Numbered from the stretch's first letter, positions 17,646 through 26,819 are shown. The stretch is DNA of 64,000 bases from Paraburkholderia saeva (GCF_907164555.1 NZ_CAJQZC010000001.1:744001-808000); one strand, 5' to 3'. Notes: a model not told the origin generated them from the sequence alone. Program-made: numbers and translations.

Positions 17646-17963
17646 ATGAGCGACACCACGGTACAGCTTGCACTTGGCAAGGAAAAGATTGTTGAAGACC
17701 TGAGGGTGCTGCTGACAGATTCCGAAGAAATGCTGCGCCTCGCAACGGCTGTGCCGGGCGAGGGCGTCGACGCGTTGCGCGAACGTCTGCGCACGCACGT
17801 CGATTCGCTGCAGCTTGCGCTGGGCGACGCGCAATCGGTTGCGAAGCAGCATTATCGCGTCGCCGCCGACAACACCGATCGCTACGTCCGCGAGAATCCA
17901 TGGCAGGCGGTGGGCATCGGCGCCGGGATTGGCTTTTTGCTGGGCGTCCTGGCGGCGCGTTAA
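17646..17963 (+). CDS. DUF883-family membrane-anchored protein (ElaB/YqjD-like)
   Basis: This 105-residue protein has a long amphipathic helical region, LGKEKIVEDLRVLLTDSEEMLRLAT and onward, then a single C-terminal transmembrane helix. The RENPWQAVGIGAGIGFLLGVLAAR ending is the hallmark of the DUF883 family. E. coli members ElaB, YgaM and YqjD are inner-membrane proteins; YqjD binds ribosomes in stationary phase. The start at 17646 has GAGGAG 11 bp upstream and is preferred over the longer frame. A second small membrane protein follows in the same direction, as in the E. coli yqjDE arrangement. Confidence 0.88.
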   Translation: MSDTTVQLALGKEKIVEDLRVLLTDSEEMLRLATAVPGEGVDALRERLRTHVDSLQLALGDAQSVAKQHYRVAADNTDRYVRENPWQAVGIGAGIGFLLGVLAAR

Positions 17964-18105
17964 GTTACCCGACGTCGACAGCGCGTTGACCGCGCGGTCG
18001 GGCGGGTCTTCGTGCGGCGCGTGCAGGCGGATCGATTGCAACGAGCATCACGCAGCCGGCCGCCCTGACCAGATTTCCCAGATTTGCGATGAAGAGGAGT
18101 TCGAC

Positions 18106-18363
18106 ATGGCACGACCCAGAATCGGCATTTTCGGCGCGTTGATGGCAGTCGGCGGCATCCTCGCGTGGCGCTGGTCGCAGCGGCAACGCGCAGCGCAGGC
18201 GCTTTTAAACCGCGATCTGAACCGCTGGGAAGGCGAAGGCGGGAACGTCGTCACACCTGTGCAGCCCGCCGCAGTGGTGAAGACCGCCAGCAATGGCAGC
18301 GCTGCGAACGGCACCGGGCATCCAGCGGGCGCCGGTGAGCCCTGGCCATTTCCGCACAGTTGA
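18106..18363 (+). CDS. Small membrane protein downstream of the DUF883 gene
   Basis: This 85-residue protein has one N-terminal hydrophobic segment (IGIFGALMAVGGILAWRWS) followed by a basic stretch and a disordered, Ala/Gly/Pro-rich tail ending GEPWPFPHS. AGAGGAG lies 6 bp before the ATG, which supports real translation. It follows the DUF883 gene by 142 bp and may share its transcript. I do not recognise a family. The position suggests an accessory of the same stationary-phase or envelope-stress module, which is inference. Confidence 0.72.
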   Translation: MARPRIGIFGALMAVGGILAWRWSQRQRAAQALLNRDLNRWEGEGGNVVTPVQPAAVVKTASNGSAANGTGHPAGAGEPWPFPHS

Positions 18364-18814
18364 CGGGATGACCTGGCTCCATGGTCCGGACGCCGCGGGC
18401 GAATCCGGTGAATGGTTGCGGCGGCCCTCGCCAGCGTCGCGGCGTGTTCTGTTTGCCGGCAGAGCCGGCTGGCTTCGCTGCACTCACTGGCCATAAGATA
18501 GAGGTGTGTGGCCGGAGTAAAGCCGTACAATAGATAAATCCACAACAATGAGGCGTTACGGCTGGCTCGCATCCGCCAATTGTTGCGCCGACGCGCCTGG
18601 TCTGCGTCACGGTTCATCATCGATCCCGATTCCGGTTGCCGGGCGATCGGGTCGGGCACGGGCCGCGACGTCAGGTTGCGAATCCTCACCGGAACGCATC
18701 GCACGCGGATTGTGCGGTTCGTGCAGTGCGTGACGCATCGCGTGCGTTGCAACCGGCGGGATTCATGCGTCTGACGATGCGAACATCCAACGCCTTTCAC
18801 GCTTTCGAGACGCA
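18364..18814. other. Intergenic region before the sigma-54 response regulator
   Basis: About 450 bp with no recognised gene. It should carry the promoter of the response regulator at 18815. No clear hairpin terminator follows the preceding gene, and no sigma-54 promoter motif was seen. Confidence 0.5.
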
Positions 18815-20218
18815 ATGCCACACGTATTGATTGTCGACGACGATCCAGGTACCCGCGAGGCGCTCGCTACCATCATCGCAGAAGACGGTTTGACTACGGT
18901 TACCGCCGGCGATCTGCGGGAAGCGCGCATCCAGCTCGTCCGGCAGACGCCGGACGTGATTTTCACTGACCTCAAGCTGCCCGACGGCAGTGGCGTCGAT
19001 CTCTTCGAGGATCTCGATCCGCAGTCGGGCGTCGAGGTCATCGTCATTACCGGGCACGCAACGGTTGAATCGGCCGTGAACGCGCTGAAAATGGGCGCGA
19101 CCGACTATCTGGTCAAGCCGATCAACATGCAGCGCGTGAAGGCGATTCTGAGTCGCCTGCCGCGCGCGGGCGACCTCAAAGCCGAGATTGGCAACCTGCG
19201 CGGCGAACTGCGTCGCATGGGCCGCTTCGGCCTGATGCTCGGCAATTCGCCTGCGATGCAGGAGGTCTACGACCATATCGGGCGCGTCGCGCCAACGGCG
19301 GCTTCGGTGATGCTCGTCGGCGAATCGGGCACGGGCAAGGAAGTCGCTGCGCAGACCGTTCACCAGTTGAGCCTGCGCCGCAAGCACGCGTTTCTCGCGG
19401 TGAACTGCGGCGCCATCTCGCCGAACCTGATCGAGTCGGAAATGTTCGGCCACGAGCGGGGTTCGTTCACGGGCGCCGACCGTCAGCACAAGGGTTACTT
19501 CGAGCGTGCGAATGGCGGCACGCTGTTCCTCGACGAGATCACTGAAATGCCGATCGAGTTGCAGGTCAAGCTGCTGCGTGTGCTGGAAACCGGCATGTTC
19601 ATGCGTGTGGGCACAACGAAGGAGATCGAAACGGACGTCCGCCTGATCGCCGCGACGAATCGCGATCCGGAGCAGGCCGTGCTCGAAGGCAAGTTGCGCC
19701 TCGACCTGTATCACCGCCTGAACGTTTTTCCGATCAGTCTGCCGCCGCTGCGTGAACGCGGCAAGGACGTCGACCTGCTCGCGCAGGCCTTCCTCGACGA
19801 ACTGAACGAACGCCACAGCACGAAGAAGCACTTCCCGCAGGCGGTGAAGGACATGCTGATGTCGTATCCGTGGCCCGGCAACGTGCGCGAGCTGAAGAAC
19901 TATGTCCAGCGCGCGCACATCATGTCCGGCGCGGAATCCGACAGCACGGCGACGGTGCCGCTGCAGATCTCGCTGTCGAAACCGGCGGCGGGCACGGCGG
20001 TAACGATACCGTTCGGCACCTCGCTGGCCGAAGCCGACCGCCAGCTGATTCTCGCTACGCTCGAACAATGCGGCGGCGTGAAAACGCGAGCGGCGGAGAT
20101 CCTCGGCATCAGTCTGAAGACGCTGTATAACCGCCTCGTCGAATATGGCAACGATGCGCGCCTCGCCGAAGGCGAAGCGGATGACGAGTCCCGCGCACTC
20201 GGCGATGCCGATGCCTGA
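18815..20218 (+). CDS. Sigma-54-dependent response regulator (NtrC family)
   Basis: This 467-residue protein has a receiver domain at residues 1-120, with phosphoacceptor Asp52 in DVIFTDLKLPDGSG and Lys104-region LVKPIN. The AAA+ domain covers about 140-375, with Walker A GESGTGKE, the GSFTGA loop, Walker B GGTLFLDEITEM, and LRLDLYHRL. A C-terminal Fis helix-turn-helix reads AAEILGISLKTLYNRLVEYG. No sensor kinase gene is adjacent, so it is an orphan regulator. Its AAA+ and HTH parts are close to those of the divergent-side activator at 16088, suggesting shared ancestry or overlapping targets. A terminator follows. Confidence 0.92.
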   Translation: MPHVLIVDDDPGTREALATIIAEDGLTTVTAGDLREARIQLVRQTPDVIFTDLKLPDGSGVDLFEDLDPQSGVEVIVITGHATVESAVNALKMGATDYLVKPINMQRVKAILSRLPRAGDLKAEIGNLRGELRRMGRFGLMLGNSPAMQEVYDHIGRVAPTAASVMLVGESGTGKEVAAQTVHQLSLRRKHAFLAVNCGAISPNLIESEMFGHERGSFTGADRQHKGYFERANGGTLFLDEITEMPIELQVKLLRVLETGMFMRVGTTKEIETDVRLIAATNRDPEQAVLEGKLRLDLYHRLNVFPISLPPLRERGKDVDLLAQAFLDELNERHSTKKHFPQAVKDMLMSYPWPGNVRELKNYVQRAHIMSGAESDSTATVPLQISLSKPAAGTAVTIPFGTSLAEADRQLILATLEQCGGVKTRAAEILGISLKTLYNRLVEYGNDARLAEGEADDESRALGDADA

Positions 20219-20270
20219 GCGCGCCGCGCGCATGTAACGTGCGCGGATGGATACGCCGTGAGGCGAACCG

Positions 20271-20306
20271 AAACGGGCCGACGTGCATGACGTCGGCCCG
20301 TTTTGC
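20271..20306 (+). terminator. Intrinsic terminator of the sigma-54 regulator gene
   Basis: The 13-bp arms AAACGGGCCGACG and CGTCGGCCCGTTT flank a 7-base loop and are followed by T residues. Confidence 0.85.
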
Positions 20307-20405
20307 ATTCGGCGGCGCGGGCAGGTAGAGGGTGAGCGGATGCGTCGGTCGTGGACGGCACATCGCTTGCTGATGAAAGGGCACGACTCGAACGAGGAGA
20401 CTTCA

Positions 20406-20639
20406 ATGCCTGACCGCCACGCTGCTCTGCCCACGCAGTATTTCGCGCCGGCTTCGAACCTGGATCACATGCCTGATCCGGCGCTGATCGCGCATCGCCC
20501 CGAGCCCGTCGAGCCGCCGTCGACGCCTGAGCCCGACACCATCCCCGACCCGACGCGCGAACCGACGATTCCGGACACGCCGCCGATCGGCGATCCGCCG
20601 CCAGCGCCCAACCAGACGCCGCACGTGAACGTGGACTGA
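20406..20639 (+). CDS. Small proline-rich protein of unknown function
   Basis: This 77-residue protein is almost entirely composed of Pro, Asp, Glu and Thr in loose repeats such as PEPDTIPDPTREPTIPD, and is probably disordered. GAGGAG lies 6 bp before the ATG, favouring this start over a longer frame that runs into the upstream terminator. It has no signal peptide or membrane segment. It follows a terminator, so it has its own promoter. I do not recognise a family. Similar short acidic, proline-rich proteins recur in Burkholderiaceae. Confidence 0.65.
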   Translation: MPDRHAALPTQYFAPASNLDHMPDPALIAHRPEPVEPPSTPEPDTIPDPTREPTIPDTPPIGDPPPAPNQTPHVNVD

Positions 20640-20790
20640 GCTAGCCATCGCCGGCGGCCGGAAGCCCACCGCCGTCCTTTCTGTACTTGTTACAAGTCGG
20701 TCCGACTTTTTACCGGCAATTTGCCACGCCGGGCCCTAGACTATGGGGATGCCACCGGTCGGGTGGCGGCCTTCCAGTGGAGGCATCGAA

Positions 20791-21015
20791 ATGAGACACC
20801 CCGCCTTGCGGCGCTCCGCGCGCCATTCGAAGCGCGACGCACGTCCGGCTAACGCCCCGGGTAGTGGCACAGGCGGGCCGCCCGCCGGTCCCGATCCGGC
20901 CGCGCAGAATCGCCCCGCGCCCCACGCGCCACCGGACGGCGACCACAATCAGGGCGGCGTGCGCCAGGAAGGGATCGAATATCAGCGCGATCTGGGCTCC
21001 GAGCAGGACGCCTGA
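20791..21015 (+). CDS. Small basic, disordered hypothetical protein
   Basis: This 74-residue protein has an N-terminal Arg-rich part (RRSARHSKRDAR) followed by a Gly/Pro/Ala-rich linker and a C-terminal acidic piece ending EYQRDLGSEQDA. A GTGGAGG sequence lies about 8 bp before the ATG. It looks disordered and has no recognised domain. Support is modest: the ribosome-binding site is good but composition alone could arise from high-GC noise. It sits directly upstream of the otsA regulatory region. Confidence 0.5.
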   Translation: MRHPALRRSARHSKRDARPANAPGSGTGGPPAGPDPAAQNRPAPHAPPDGDHNQGGVRQEGIEYQRDLGSEQDA

Positions 21016-21115
21016 GCGCGGTCAGGTCGACGCCACGACTCGCGGTGCGTCGTCCGCCTTGCCGCGCACCGCATGTCCCATCGCGTCGAACGCCCGGAAG
21101 GCGGAAAAAATTTCT

Positions 21116-21138
21116 TTGCGATGTGCATTACATCGCAA
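21116..21138. promoter_or_regulatory. Inverted repeat upstream of otsA
   Basis: The 9-bp arms TTGCGATGT and ACATCGCAA flank a 5-base centre. GTTTTTA follows on the plus strand, so it may be a weak terminator for the small upstream gene. Equally, preceded by a run of A and T residues, it may be an operator about 130 bp before otsA. Confidence 0.45.
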
Positions 21139-21266
21139 GTTTTTACTCGTCCGTCACATTTGCATACATTTTTCTTCCGGTTTTTGCGAGACACGGCATG
21201 TGACTTGCGTGCACCATAAAAGCTGAATTCCCCCATGCAACGCTTAACTGAATGAGGTGGAGACGA

Positions 21267-22691
21267 ATGAGCAGATTGATCGTGGTATCGAATCGTGTCG
21301 CGCCGACCCAGGAGGGGCGTCCGGCCGCTGGCGGTCTCGCGATCGGCGTACTCGATGCGCTGAAAGAAACAGGCGGTGTGTGGTTCGGCTGGAGTGGCGA
21401 GACCGTCAGTGAGCCGGCGGCGCCCGTCATCGAAAAGCAGGGCAACGTGACATACGCCACCGTCGGTCTCACGAAGCGCGACTACGACCAGTATTACCGC
21501 GGTTTCTCGAACGCCACGCTTTGGCCGACCTTCCACTATCGCAATGACCTGTCACGTTACGACCGGCAGGAGTACTCGGGTTATCTGCGCGTCAACGTGA
21601 CGCTCGCGAAGCAGTTGAAGGCGCTGCTCAAACCCGACGACATCATCTGGGTGCACGACTACCATCTGCTGCCGTTCGCGCGCTGCCTGCGCGATCTCGG
21701 CGTGAAAAATCCGGTCGGCTTCTTCCTGCATATTCCGTTTCCGGTGCCCGAAGTGCTGCGCACCGTGCCGCCGCACGAAGAGCTTGTCAAATGCATGTGC
21801 AGTTACGACGTCGTCGGCTTTCAGACGGATGCGGATCGTCAGTCGTTCGTCGACTACATCGAGCGCGGCCAGCACGGCACGTCGAGCGAAGACGGGATGG
21901 TGCACGCGTACGGCCGCTTCCTGAAGGTCGGCGCCTATCCGATCGGCATCTATCCGGATGCGATTGCGAAGGCCGCGGAGCAGTTCACCGATCGCAAGCC
22001 GGTACGCAGCCTGCGCGAAGGGATGCGTGGGCGCAAGCTGATCATGAGCGTCGACCGGCTCGATTATTCGAAGGGGCTTGTCGAGCGCTTCCAGGCGTTC
22101 GAGCGTCTGCTGCTGAACGCACCGGGCTGGCATGGCCGCGTGTCGCTCGTGCAGATCGCGCCGCCGACGCGTTCCGACGTCTCGACCTATCAGCGCATCC
22201 GTCAGACGCTCGAAGGCGAAGCGGGCCGGATCAACGGCCGCTTTGCGCAACTCGACTGGACGCCGATCCAGTATCTGAACCGGAAGTACGACCGCAATCT
22301 GCTGATGGCGCTATTCCGCCAGTCGCAGGTCGGTTATGTGACGCCGCTGCGCGACGGGATGAACCTCGTCGCGAAGGAATACGTCGCTTCACAGGATCCG
22401 GCCGATCCGGGCGTGCTCGTGCTGTCGCAGTTCGCCGGTGCCGCCGAGCAGTTGCCGGGCGCACTGGTCGTGAATCCGTTCGATCTGTCGCAGATGGCCG
22501 AAGCGCTGGAGCGCGCGCTGTCGATGCCGCTCGCCGAACGCCAGGCACGCCACGCGGACATGATGGCGCCGCTGCGTGAGAACAATCTTTCTGTGTGGCG
22601 CGACAACTTCCTCGCCGATTTGCGCAACGTGGCGACGGCTTCTTCGGTGACCGCCAAGGCGGTAAAGCTCGCGGACGCGACGGCGAACTAG
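21267..22691 (+). CDS. otsA: Alpha,alpha-trehalose-phosphate synthase (UDP-forming)
   Basis: This 474-residue cytoplasmic glycosyltransferase (GT20) makes trehalose 6-phosphate from UDP-glucose and glucose 6-phosphate, the first step to the osmoprotectant trehalose. The N-terminal glucose-6-phosphate loop reads SNRVAPTQEGRPAAGGLA, and WVHDYHLLP is seen near residue 128. VDRLDYSKGLVERF carries the Arg and Lys that bind the diphosphate, and RDGMNLVAKEYV binds the nucleotide sugar. The start with MSRLIVVSNR is preferred, with GGTGGAG about 6 bp upstream. Unusually, the phosphatase gene otsB is not adjacent. Confidence 0.95.
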   Translation: MSRLIVVSNRVAPTQEGRPAAGGLAIGVLDALKETGGVWFGWSGETVSEPAAPVIEKQGNVTYATVGLTKRDYDQYYRGFSNATLWPTFHYRNDLSRYDRQEYSGYLRVNVTLAKQLKALLKPDDIIWVHDYHLLPFARCLRDLGVKNPVGFFLHIPFPVPEVLRTVPPHEELVKCMCSYDVVGFQTDADRQSFVDYIERGQHGTSSEDGMVHAYGRFLKVGAYPIGIYPDAIAKAAEQFTDRKPVRSLREGMRGRKLIMSVDRLDYSKGLVERFQAFERLLLNAPGWHGRVSLVQIAPPTRSDVSTYQRIRQTLEGEAGRINGRFAQLDWTPIQYLNRKYDRNLLMALFRQSQVGYVTPLRDGMNLVAKEYVASQDPADPGVLVLSQFAGAAEQLPGALVVNPFDLSQMAEALERALSMPLAERQARHADMMAPLRENNLSVWRDNFLADLRNVATASSVTAKAVKLADATAN

Positions 22692-22735
22692 AAGCCCGGC
22701 GTCCAGACCGAAAGAAAAGCGATGATTGATCTGCA

Positions 22736-22763
22736 CGGCGGCCAGTTCTGGCCGCCGTTTTTT
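22736..22763 (+). terminator. Intrinsic terminator of otsA
   Basis: The arms CGGCGGCCAG and CTGGCCGCCG around a 2-base centre are followed by six T residues, about 45 bp after the otsA stop codon. It also faces the convergent MFS gene. Confidence 0.85.
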
Positions 22764-22781
22764 CGTCTGTCGCGGCAGCAA

Positions 22782-24149
22782 TCAGGTCGACGCAGTCGCG
22801 CCGCGCTGCACGACCCGCATCATGCTGACCACCGCGGCAGCAATTGCAAACGTCGCCGCGACGTAGAGTGCGATTGTCGGCCCGCGTTGCGGCGCCACGC
22901 CGAAGATCAACGCGACGAGCGCCGCGCCGAGCGTCTGTCCGGTCAGACGTGCCGTGCCGAGCATACCGCTCGCGCCGCCGCTGCGCGAACGCGGCGCCGA
23001 CGACAGCATCGCGCGGTTGTTCGGCGACTGGAAAAGTCCGAAGCCCGCGCCGCACACCGCCATGCGCCACGCGATCTCGACCGGTTCCGGATGCGGGCCG
23101 AGCGTGGCGAGGAGCAGTAATCCGCAGCTCATCGTGATGAGCCCGATACCACCCAGAATGCCCGCCGAATAGCGGTCCGCCAGCACGCCCGCAAGCGGCG
23201 CCGCGACGATGATGACGAGCGGCCACGGTGTCATCAAAAGGCCGGTCTGCACCTGCGTGAGCCCGAACGTGTCCTGCATCAGAAACGGCAGCGACACGAA
23301 GGCCAGCATCTGCGCGGCGAACGAACAGATCGACGTGCCGATCGACAGCGCGAAGATCGGGATTTTCAGCAGATCGACGGGCAGAAGCGGCGCAGGCTGA
23401 TCGAGCTGCCGCCGCACGAAAAAGTAGCCGATGACGCCGGCCGCAACGAACTCCGCGATCACATAGCCGCGATTCTCGCCGTGACCGAGACCGTCGACCG
23501 CGAAGATCAGCAGGCCGAACACGAACGCGTTCATCACCGCGCTCAGAAAATCGTAGGGCACATCGTGCGGTGTGTTGCGCGGCAGCGCCTTGAGCCCGGC
23601 GGTGAACGCCACGATGCCGATCGGCACATTGATCGCGAAGAGCCACGGCCACGTCGCGACCGAGAGCACCGCGGAAGCGACCGTCGGTCCGACCGCCGAC
23701 GAAACCGCGACCACCATCGCGTTGATCGAGACGCCGCGGCCGAGTTGATCCGACGGATAGATCATGCGGACGAGCGCGGTGTTCACGCTCATGATGCCCG
23801 CCGCGCCGAAGCCCTGGATCACGCGGGTCAAGGCGAGCATCGGCAGCGAAGTCGACAGCGCGCATCCGAGCGAAGCGACCGTGAAGAGCGCGAGACCCGC
23901 CAGATACACGCGCCGGTAACCGATGCGATCGCCGAGCGAGGCAAGCGGCAGCAGCGAGATCGTGATGGTCAGCTGGTACGCATTGATGATCCAGATCGAG
24001 CCGGCGGCGCTGGCGCGCAGATGTCGCGCGATGGTTGGAAGCGCGACGTTGGCGATGGCGCTGTCGAGCACGGCGAGCGTAATGCCGAGTGCCACGACGA
24101 CGATTGCACCGTAACGTTGCGGAATGGGCAGGCCTTGTTCTGGATTCAT
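22782..24149 (-). CDS. MFS drug exporter, DHA2 (14-TM) family
   Basis: This 455-residue inner-membrane proton-driven exporter has the DHA2 family motifs. LDSAIANVALPTIARHL lies in TM1, GDRIGYRRVYLAGLALF is motif A in the first loop, and RVIQGFGAAGIMSVN is motif B/C-like in TM4. Hydrophobic segments continue to the C-terminus, consistent with up to 14 membrane helices. The start at 24149 (MNPEQGLPIP) has AAAGG 8 bp upstream; a GTG two codons earlier is an alternative. It is monocistronic with no adjacent TetR-type regulator or membrane-fusion protein. The substrate is unknown. Confidence 0.88.
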   Translation of the reverse strand: MNPEQGLPIPQRYGAIVVVALGITLAVLDSAIANVALPTIARHLRASAAGSIWIINAYQLTITISLLPLASLGDRIGYRRVYLAGLALFTVASLGCALSTSLPMLALTRVIQGFGAAGIMSVNTALVRMIYPSDQLGRGVSINAMVVAVSSAVGPTVASAVLSVATWPWLFAINVPIGIVAFTAGLKALPRNTPHDVPYDFLSAVMNAFVFGLLIFAVDGLGHGENRGYVIAEFVAAGVIGYFFVRRQLDQPAPLLPVDLLKIPIFALSIGTSICSFAAQMLAFVSLPFLMQDTFGLTQVQTGLLMTPWPLVIIVAAPLAGVLADRYSAGILGGIGLITMSCGLLLLATLGPHPEPVEIAWRMAVCGAGFGLFQSPNNRAMLSSAPRSRSGGASGMLGTARLTGQTLGAALVALIFGVAPQRGPTIALYVAATFAIAAAVVSMMRVVQRGATAST

Positions 24150-24363
24150 CGGCACGGCCTTTATCGGGCCTTTATCGGATCATTGGTAAGCGGACGCCGA
24201 ATTGTACGAAACCCGCCTTACAGGAAGGTTGTGCGCGCATCGTTCCGGTGTCGGCGCCAGACTGGCGCGGGCGCGGGCCGGGCGCCGGGGCGTCCGGCAG
24301 AACCAGCGTGCGGACGGCGCGCCGCGAGGCGCGCCAGAAAGGAGAGCGGTCCGCGTCGCCACA

Positions 24364-24867
24364 CTACTTCAGTTCGTACAGGCCCGTATACGTCGTCGAA
24401 TCGATCTCGTTCAGGTGCGTCATGAATCGCGCGACCGCGTTCGTCGTTTCGGCATTGATCGGCAGGTGCGCCACCTTCAGTGCGTGCAGCCGGAAAATGT
24501 AGCGGTGCGTCCTGTCGCCGCGCGGCGGCGCCGCGCCACCGAAGCCCGCCGTGCCGTAGTCGTTGCGCACCTGCAGCGCACCATGCGGCAACAGACTGCC
24601 GTCGGCCTTGCCGGCGTTGCGGGGCAGCGATCGCGCGTCGGGCGGAATGTTGACGATCACCCAGTGCCAGAAGCCGCTTCCCGTCGGCGCGTCCGGATCG
24701 TATAGCGTGAGGGCGAAGCTTTGCGTATCGGCGGGCGGTGCGTCCCATTGCAGGGCGGGGGAGATGTTCTCGCCGTCGACGCCGAACGATTTGTCGTTGA
24801 ATTCCTGCGATTTCGGCAAGAAGCCGTTGGCAGGAAACTCGTCGGACCAGAGTCGGAAATCAGCCAT
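24364..24867 (-). CDS. YbhB/YbcL-family PEBP-like protein
   Basis: This 167-residue cytoplasmic protein is of the phosphatidylethanolamine-binding fold, related to Raf kinase inhibitor protein. The signature YDPDAPTGSGFWHWVIVNIP is complete, as is the later PPRGDRTHRYIFRLHAL ligand-pocket segment. Length is normal for bacterial members. Bacterial function is poorly defined and it is not evidence for kinase signalling. It stands alone, with AAGGAGG about 6 bp before the ATG. Confidence 0.9.
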   Translation of the reverse strand: MADFRLWSDEFPANGFLPKSQEFNDKSFGVDGENISPALQWDAPPADTQSFALTLYDPDAPTGSGFWHWVIVNIPPDARSLPRNAGKADGSLLPHGALQVRNDYGTAGFGGAAPPRGDRTHRYIFRLHALKVAHLPINAETTNAVARFMTHLNEIDSTTYTGLYELK

Positions 24868-25053
24868 CGGATGCCTCCTTCAAGGAAAGTTCTTGAGATG
24901 GAACGGACGCTGTCTCGCATTCGCGCACGCGGCAGACAGACACGCGCAATACGCTGATCGAGTGTAGCACCGCACGTCTTTGCGGCTGTGCCGCAAACCT
25001 GGGCCATCGTCGTTGTGTCGTCAGCGTGTTGCGGTGTGCATGAGGGTGCGGGC

Positions 25054-25536
25054 TTACAGGCTGAGTTCGAGCCTGTCGCGCCCGTCGCTGTCTGAGGGTT
25101 TTCCGGGCGCGCCGCTTTCCTCCTTCAGCCAGCCGGCGAGACGCTCGATCACGCCTTCGATGTCCCGGTTCGCTCCACGCAAGGCGCATTCCCATACGAT
25201 TGCCACGCGCCAGCCGGCTGCGCGCAACGCCTGTACGGCGCGCTCATCGTTGCAGCGGTTGCGGCCGATCTTTTCGCGCCAGAACTCGGGGCGTGTCTGT
25301 GGCCATTTGAAGAGATGACAGCCATGGCCATGCCAGAAGCAGCCATGCACGAAGACCACCGCGCGATAACGCGGCAGCACGATGTCGGGGCGGCCCGGCA
25401 GATCGCGTGCGTCGATCCGGAAGCGAAAGCCGCGTCGATGCAGCAGGCTGCGGATCAGAAGTTCGGGTTTCGTGTTGCGCCCGCGAATGCCGGACATCAT
25501 CCGGCTTCGCGTCGCGGCGTCGACGACGTCGACCAT
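25054..25536 (-). CDS. vsr: Very short patch repair endonuclease
   Basis: This 160-residue nuclease nicks 5' of the T in T:G mismatches that arise when 5-methylcytosine deaminates, starting very short patch repair. The opening MSGIRGRNTKPELLIRSLL holds the metal-site Glu25. GRPDIVLPRYRAVVFVHGCF carries catalytic Asp51, and HGCFWHGHGC contains the Phe67-Trp68 wedge and zinc ligands, at the same positions as in E. coli Vsr. Its ATG shares one base with the stop codon of the methyltransferase upstream, so the two are translationally coupled, as expected for a dcm-vsr unit. Confidence 0.95.
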   Translation of the reverse strand: MVDVVDAATRSRMMSGIRGRNTKPELLIRSLLHRRGFRFRIDARDLPGRPDIVLPRYRAVVFVHGCFWHGHGCHLFKWPQTRPEFWREKIGRNRCNDERAVQALRAAGWRVAIVWECALRGANRDIEGVIERLAGWLKEESGAPGKPSDSDGRDRLELSL

Positions 25537-26819
25537 CAGGCGACGAGCGCGATGTCCTGCGACGGCGTGTTACCGGATTCGCCGTTGCCGGACAGTAACG
25601 CTTCGACGTGCGGCGCCATGATGCGCGCCACTTCCTGCATGACCGGCATCACGACGCTGTTGCCGAACTGCCGGTAAGCCTGCGTATCGCTGACGGGAAT
25701 GCGATACGTGTCCGGAAAGCCCATTAGACGCGCGCATTCGCGCGGCGTCAGCCGGCGCGGCCGCAGGCCATCGCCCTGATACACGAGAATCTCGGAGCCG
25801 TCCTTGTGATAGCGCGCCGACAGCGTGCGCGTGACGCTGTCCGGATACGCCATCCCGAACCCGAAGCCGTTTCCGGCCGCGCGATGTTTCTCGGCGTACT
25901 GCTGCAGATAGGCCCACAGCTTGGGCGTCAGTGTGTATTTCGGTTGCACGCAGCGCGCGGCGTGATCGAAGAAGCGCGCGTCGTCCCACGGCAGATGCGG
26001 TTCGCTGCCGTCCGTGCGATGCAGGATCGACGCGAGCCGCGGACCGTTTTCCGGCAGACGCAGGTCGTCCCAGGAAAACGACGTCTTGCCGCGAAAGCCC
26101 ACGATGATGATGCGCTCACGGTGTTGCGGCGTGAAATGCTGGCCGTCGATCACGCGGTAGTGCACTTCGTAGCCCAGTTCGTCGCGCAGCGTCTGCAGGA
26201 TCACGTCGAACGTGCGGCCCTTGTCGTGCGACAGCAGATTTTTTACGTTTTCGAGCAGGAACGCGGCGGGACGCTTCGCCGCGATGATCCGCGCGACGTC
26301 GAAAAAGAGCGTGCCCTGGGTCGTGCACTCGAAGCCATGCGGCCGGCCAAGCGCGTTCTTCTTGCTGACGCCCGCAATCGAAAACGGCTGGCAGGGAAAG
26401 CCGCCGAGCAGGATGTCGTGGGCGGGAACATCTTCGGCGGGAAACGACACGATGTCGCCGGCGAACGGGTGGTTCTCGCCGTAGTTCTCGAGGTACGTCT
26501 TCTTCGAAAAGTCGTTCCACTCGCTCGTGAAGACGCACTCGCCGCCTTGCGCCTCGAAGCCCATACGGATGCCGCCGATGCCGGCGAACAGATCGATGAA
26601 GGAGAAGCGCGCGGGCGTGCCGGCGCGGCGCGAGCCGTCGGGGGCACCCGTGGTCAGCAGCAGACGCAGCGCCGGGCCGAGCATCGCCGGGCAGGGCGTT
26701 TCGCCTTTTTCCCAGCGGCGGACGGTTTTGATGTCCTTGCCGACGTGATCGGCGATTTCTCGTTGTGTGTAGCGGGCGCGAGCCTGCGTCAGCAGCGCTC
26801 GCAGCGTGGCCTGAGTCAC
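25536..26819 (-). CDS. DNA (cytosine-5)-methyltransferase with N-terminal HTH
   Basis: This 427-residue enzyme methylates cytosine C5 in DNA. Motif I is [15 protein letters not shown], motif IV with the catalytic Cys is [12 protein letters not shown], motif VI is [10 protein letters not shown], motif VIII is [11 protein letters not shown], and motif X is YRQFGNSVV. The target-recognition region is about residues 255-355. The first 60 residues form an XRE-like helix-turn-helix ([26 protein letters not shown]), as in Dcm-type enzymes that may repress their own gene. No restriction endonuclease is adjacent; the coupled partner is Vsr. The arrangement resembles E. coli dcm-vsr, but the recognition sequence cannot be read, so I give no symbol. 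Confidence 0.93.
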   Translation of the reverse strand: MTQATLRALLTQARARYTQREIADHVGKDIKTVRRWEKGETPCPAMLGPALRLLLTTGAPDGSRRAGTPARFSFIDLFAGIGGIRMGFEAQGGECVFTSEWNDFSKKTYLENYGENHPFAGDIVSFPAEDVPAHDILLGGFPCQPFSIAGVSKKNALGRPHGFECTTQGTLFFDVARIIAAKRPAAFLLENVKNLLSHDKGRTFDVILQTLRDELGYEVHYRVIDGQHFTPQHRERIIIVGFRGKTSFSWDDLRLPENGPRLASILHRTDGSEPHLPWDDARFFDHAARCVQPKYTLTPKLWAYLQQYAEKHRAAGNGFGFGMAYPDSVTRTLSARYHKDGSEILVYQGDGLRPRRLTPRECARLMGFPDTYRIPVSDTQAYRQFGNSVVMPVMQEVARIMAPHVEALLSGNGESGNTPSQDIALVA

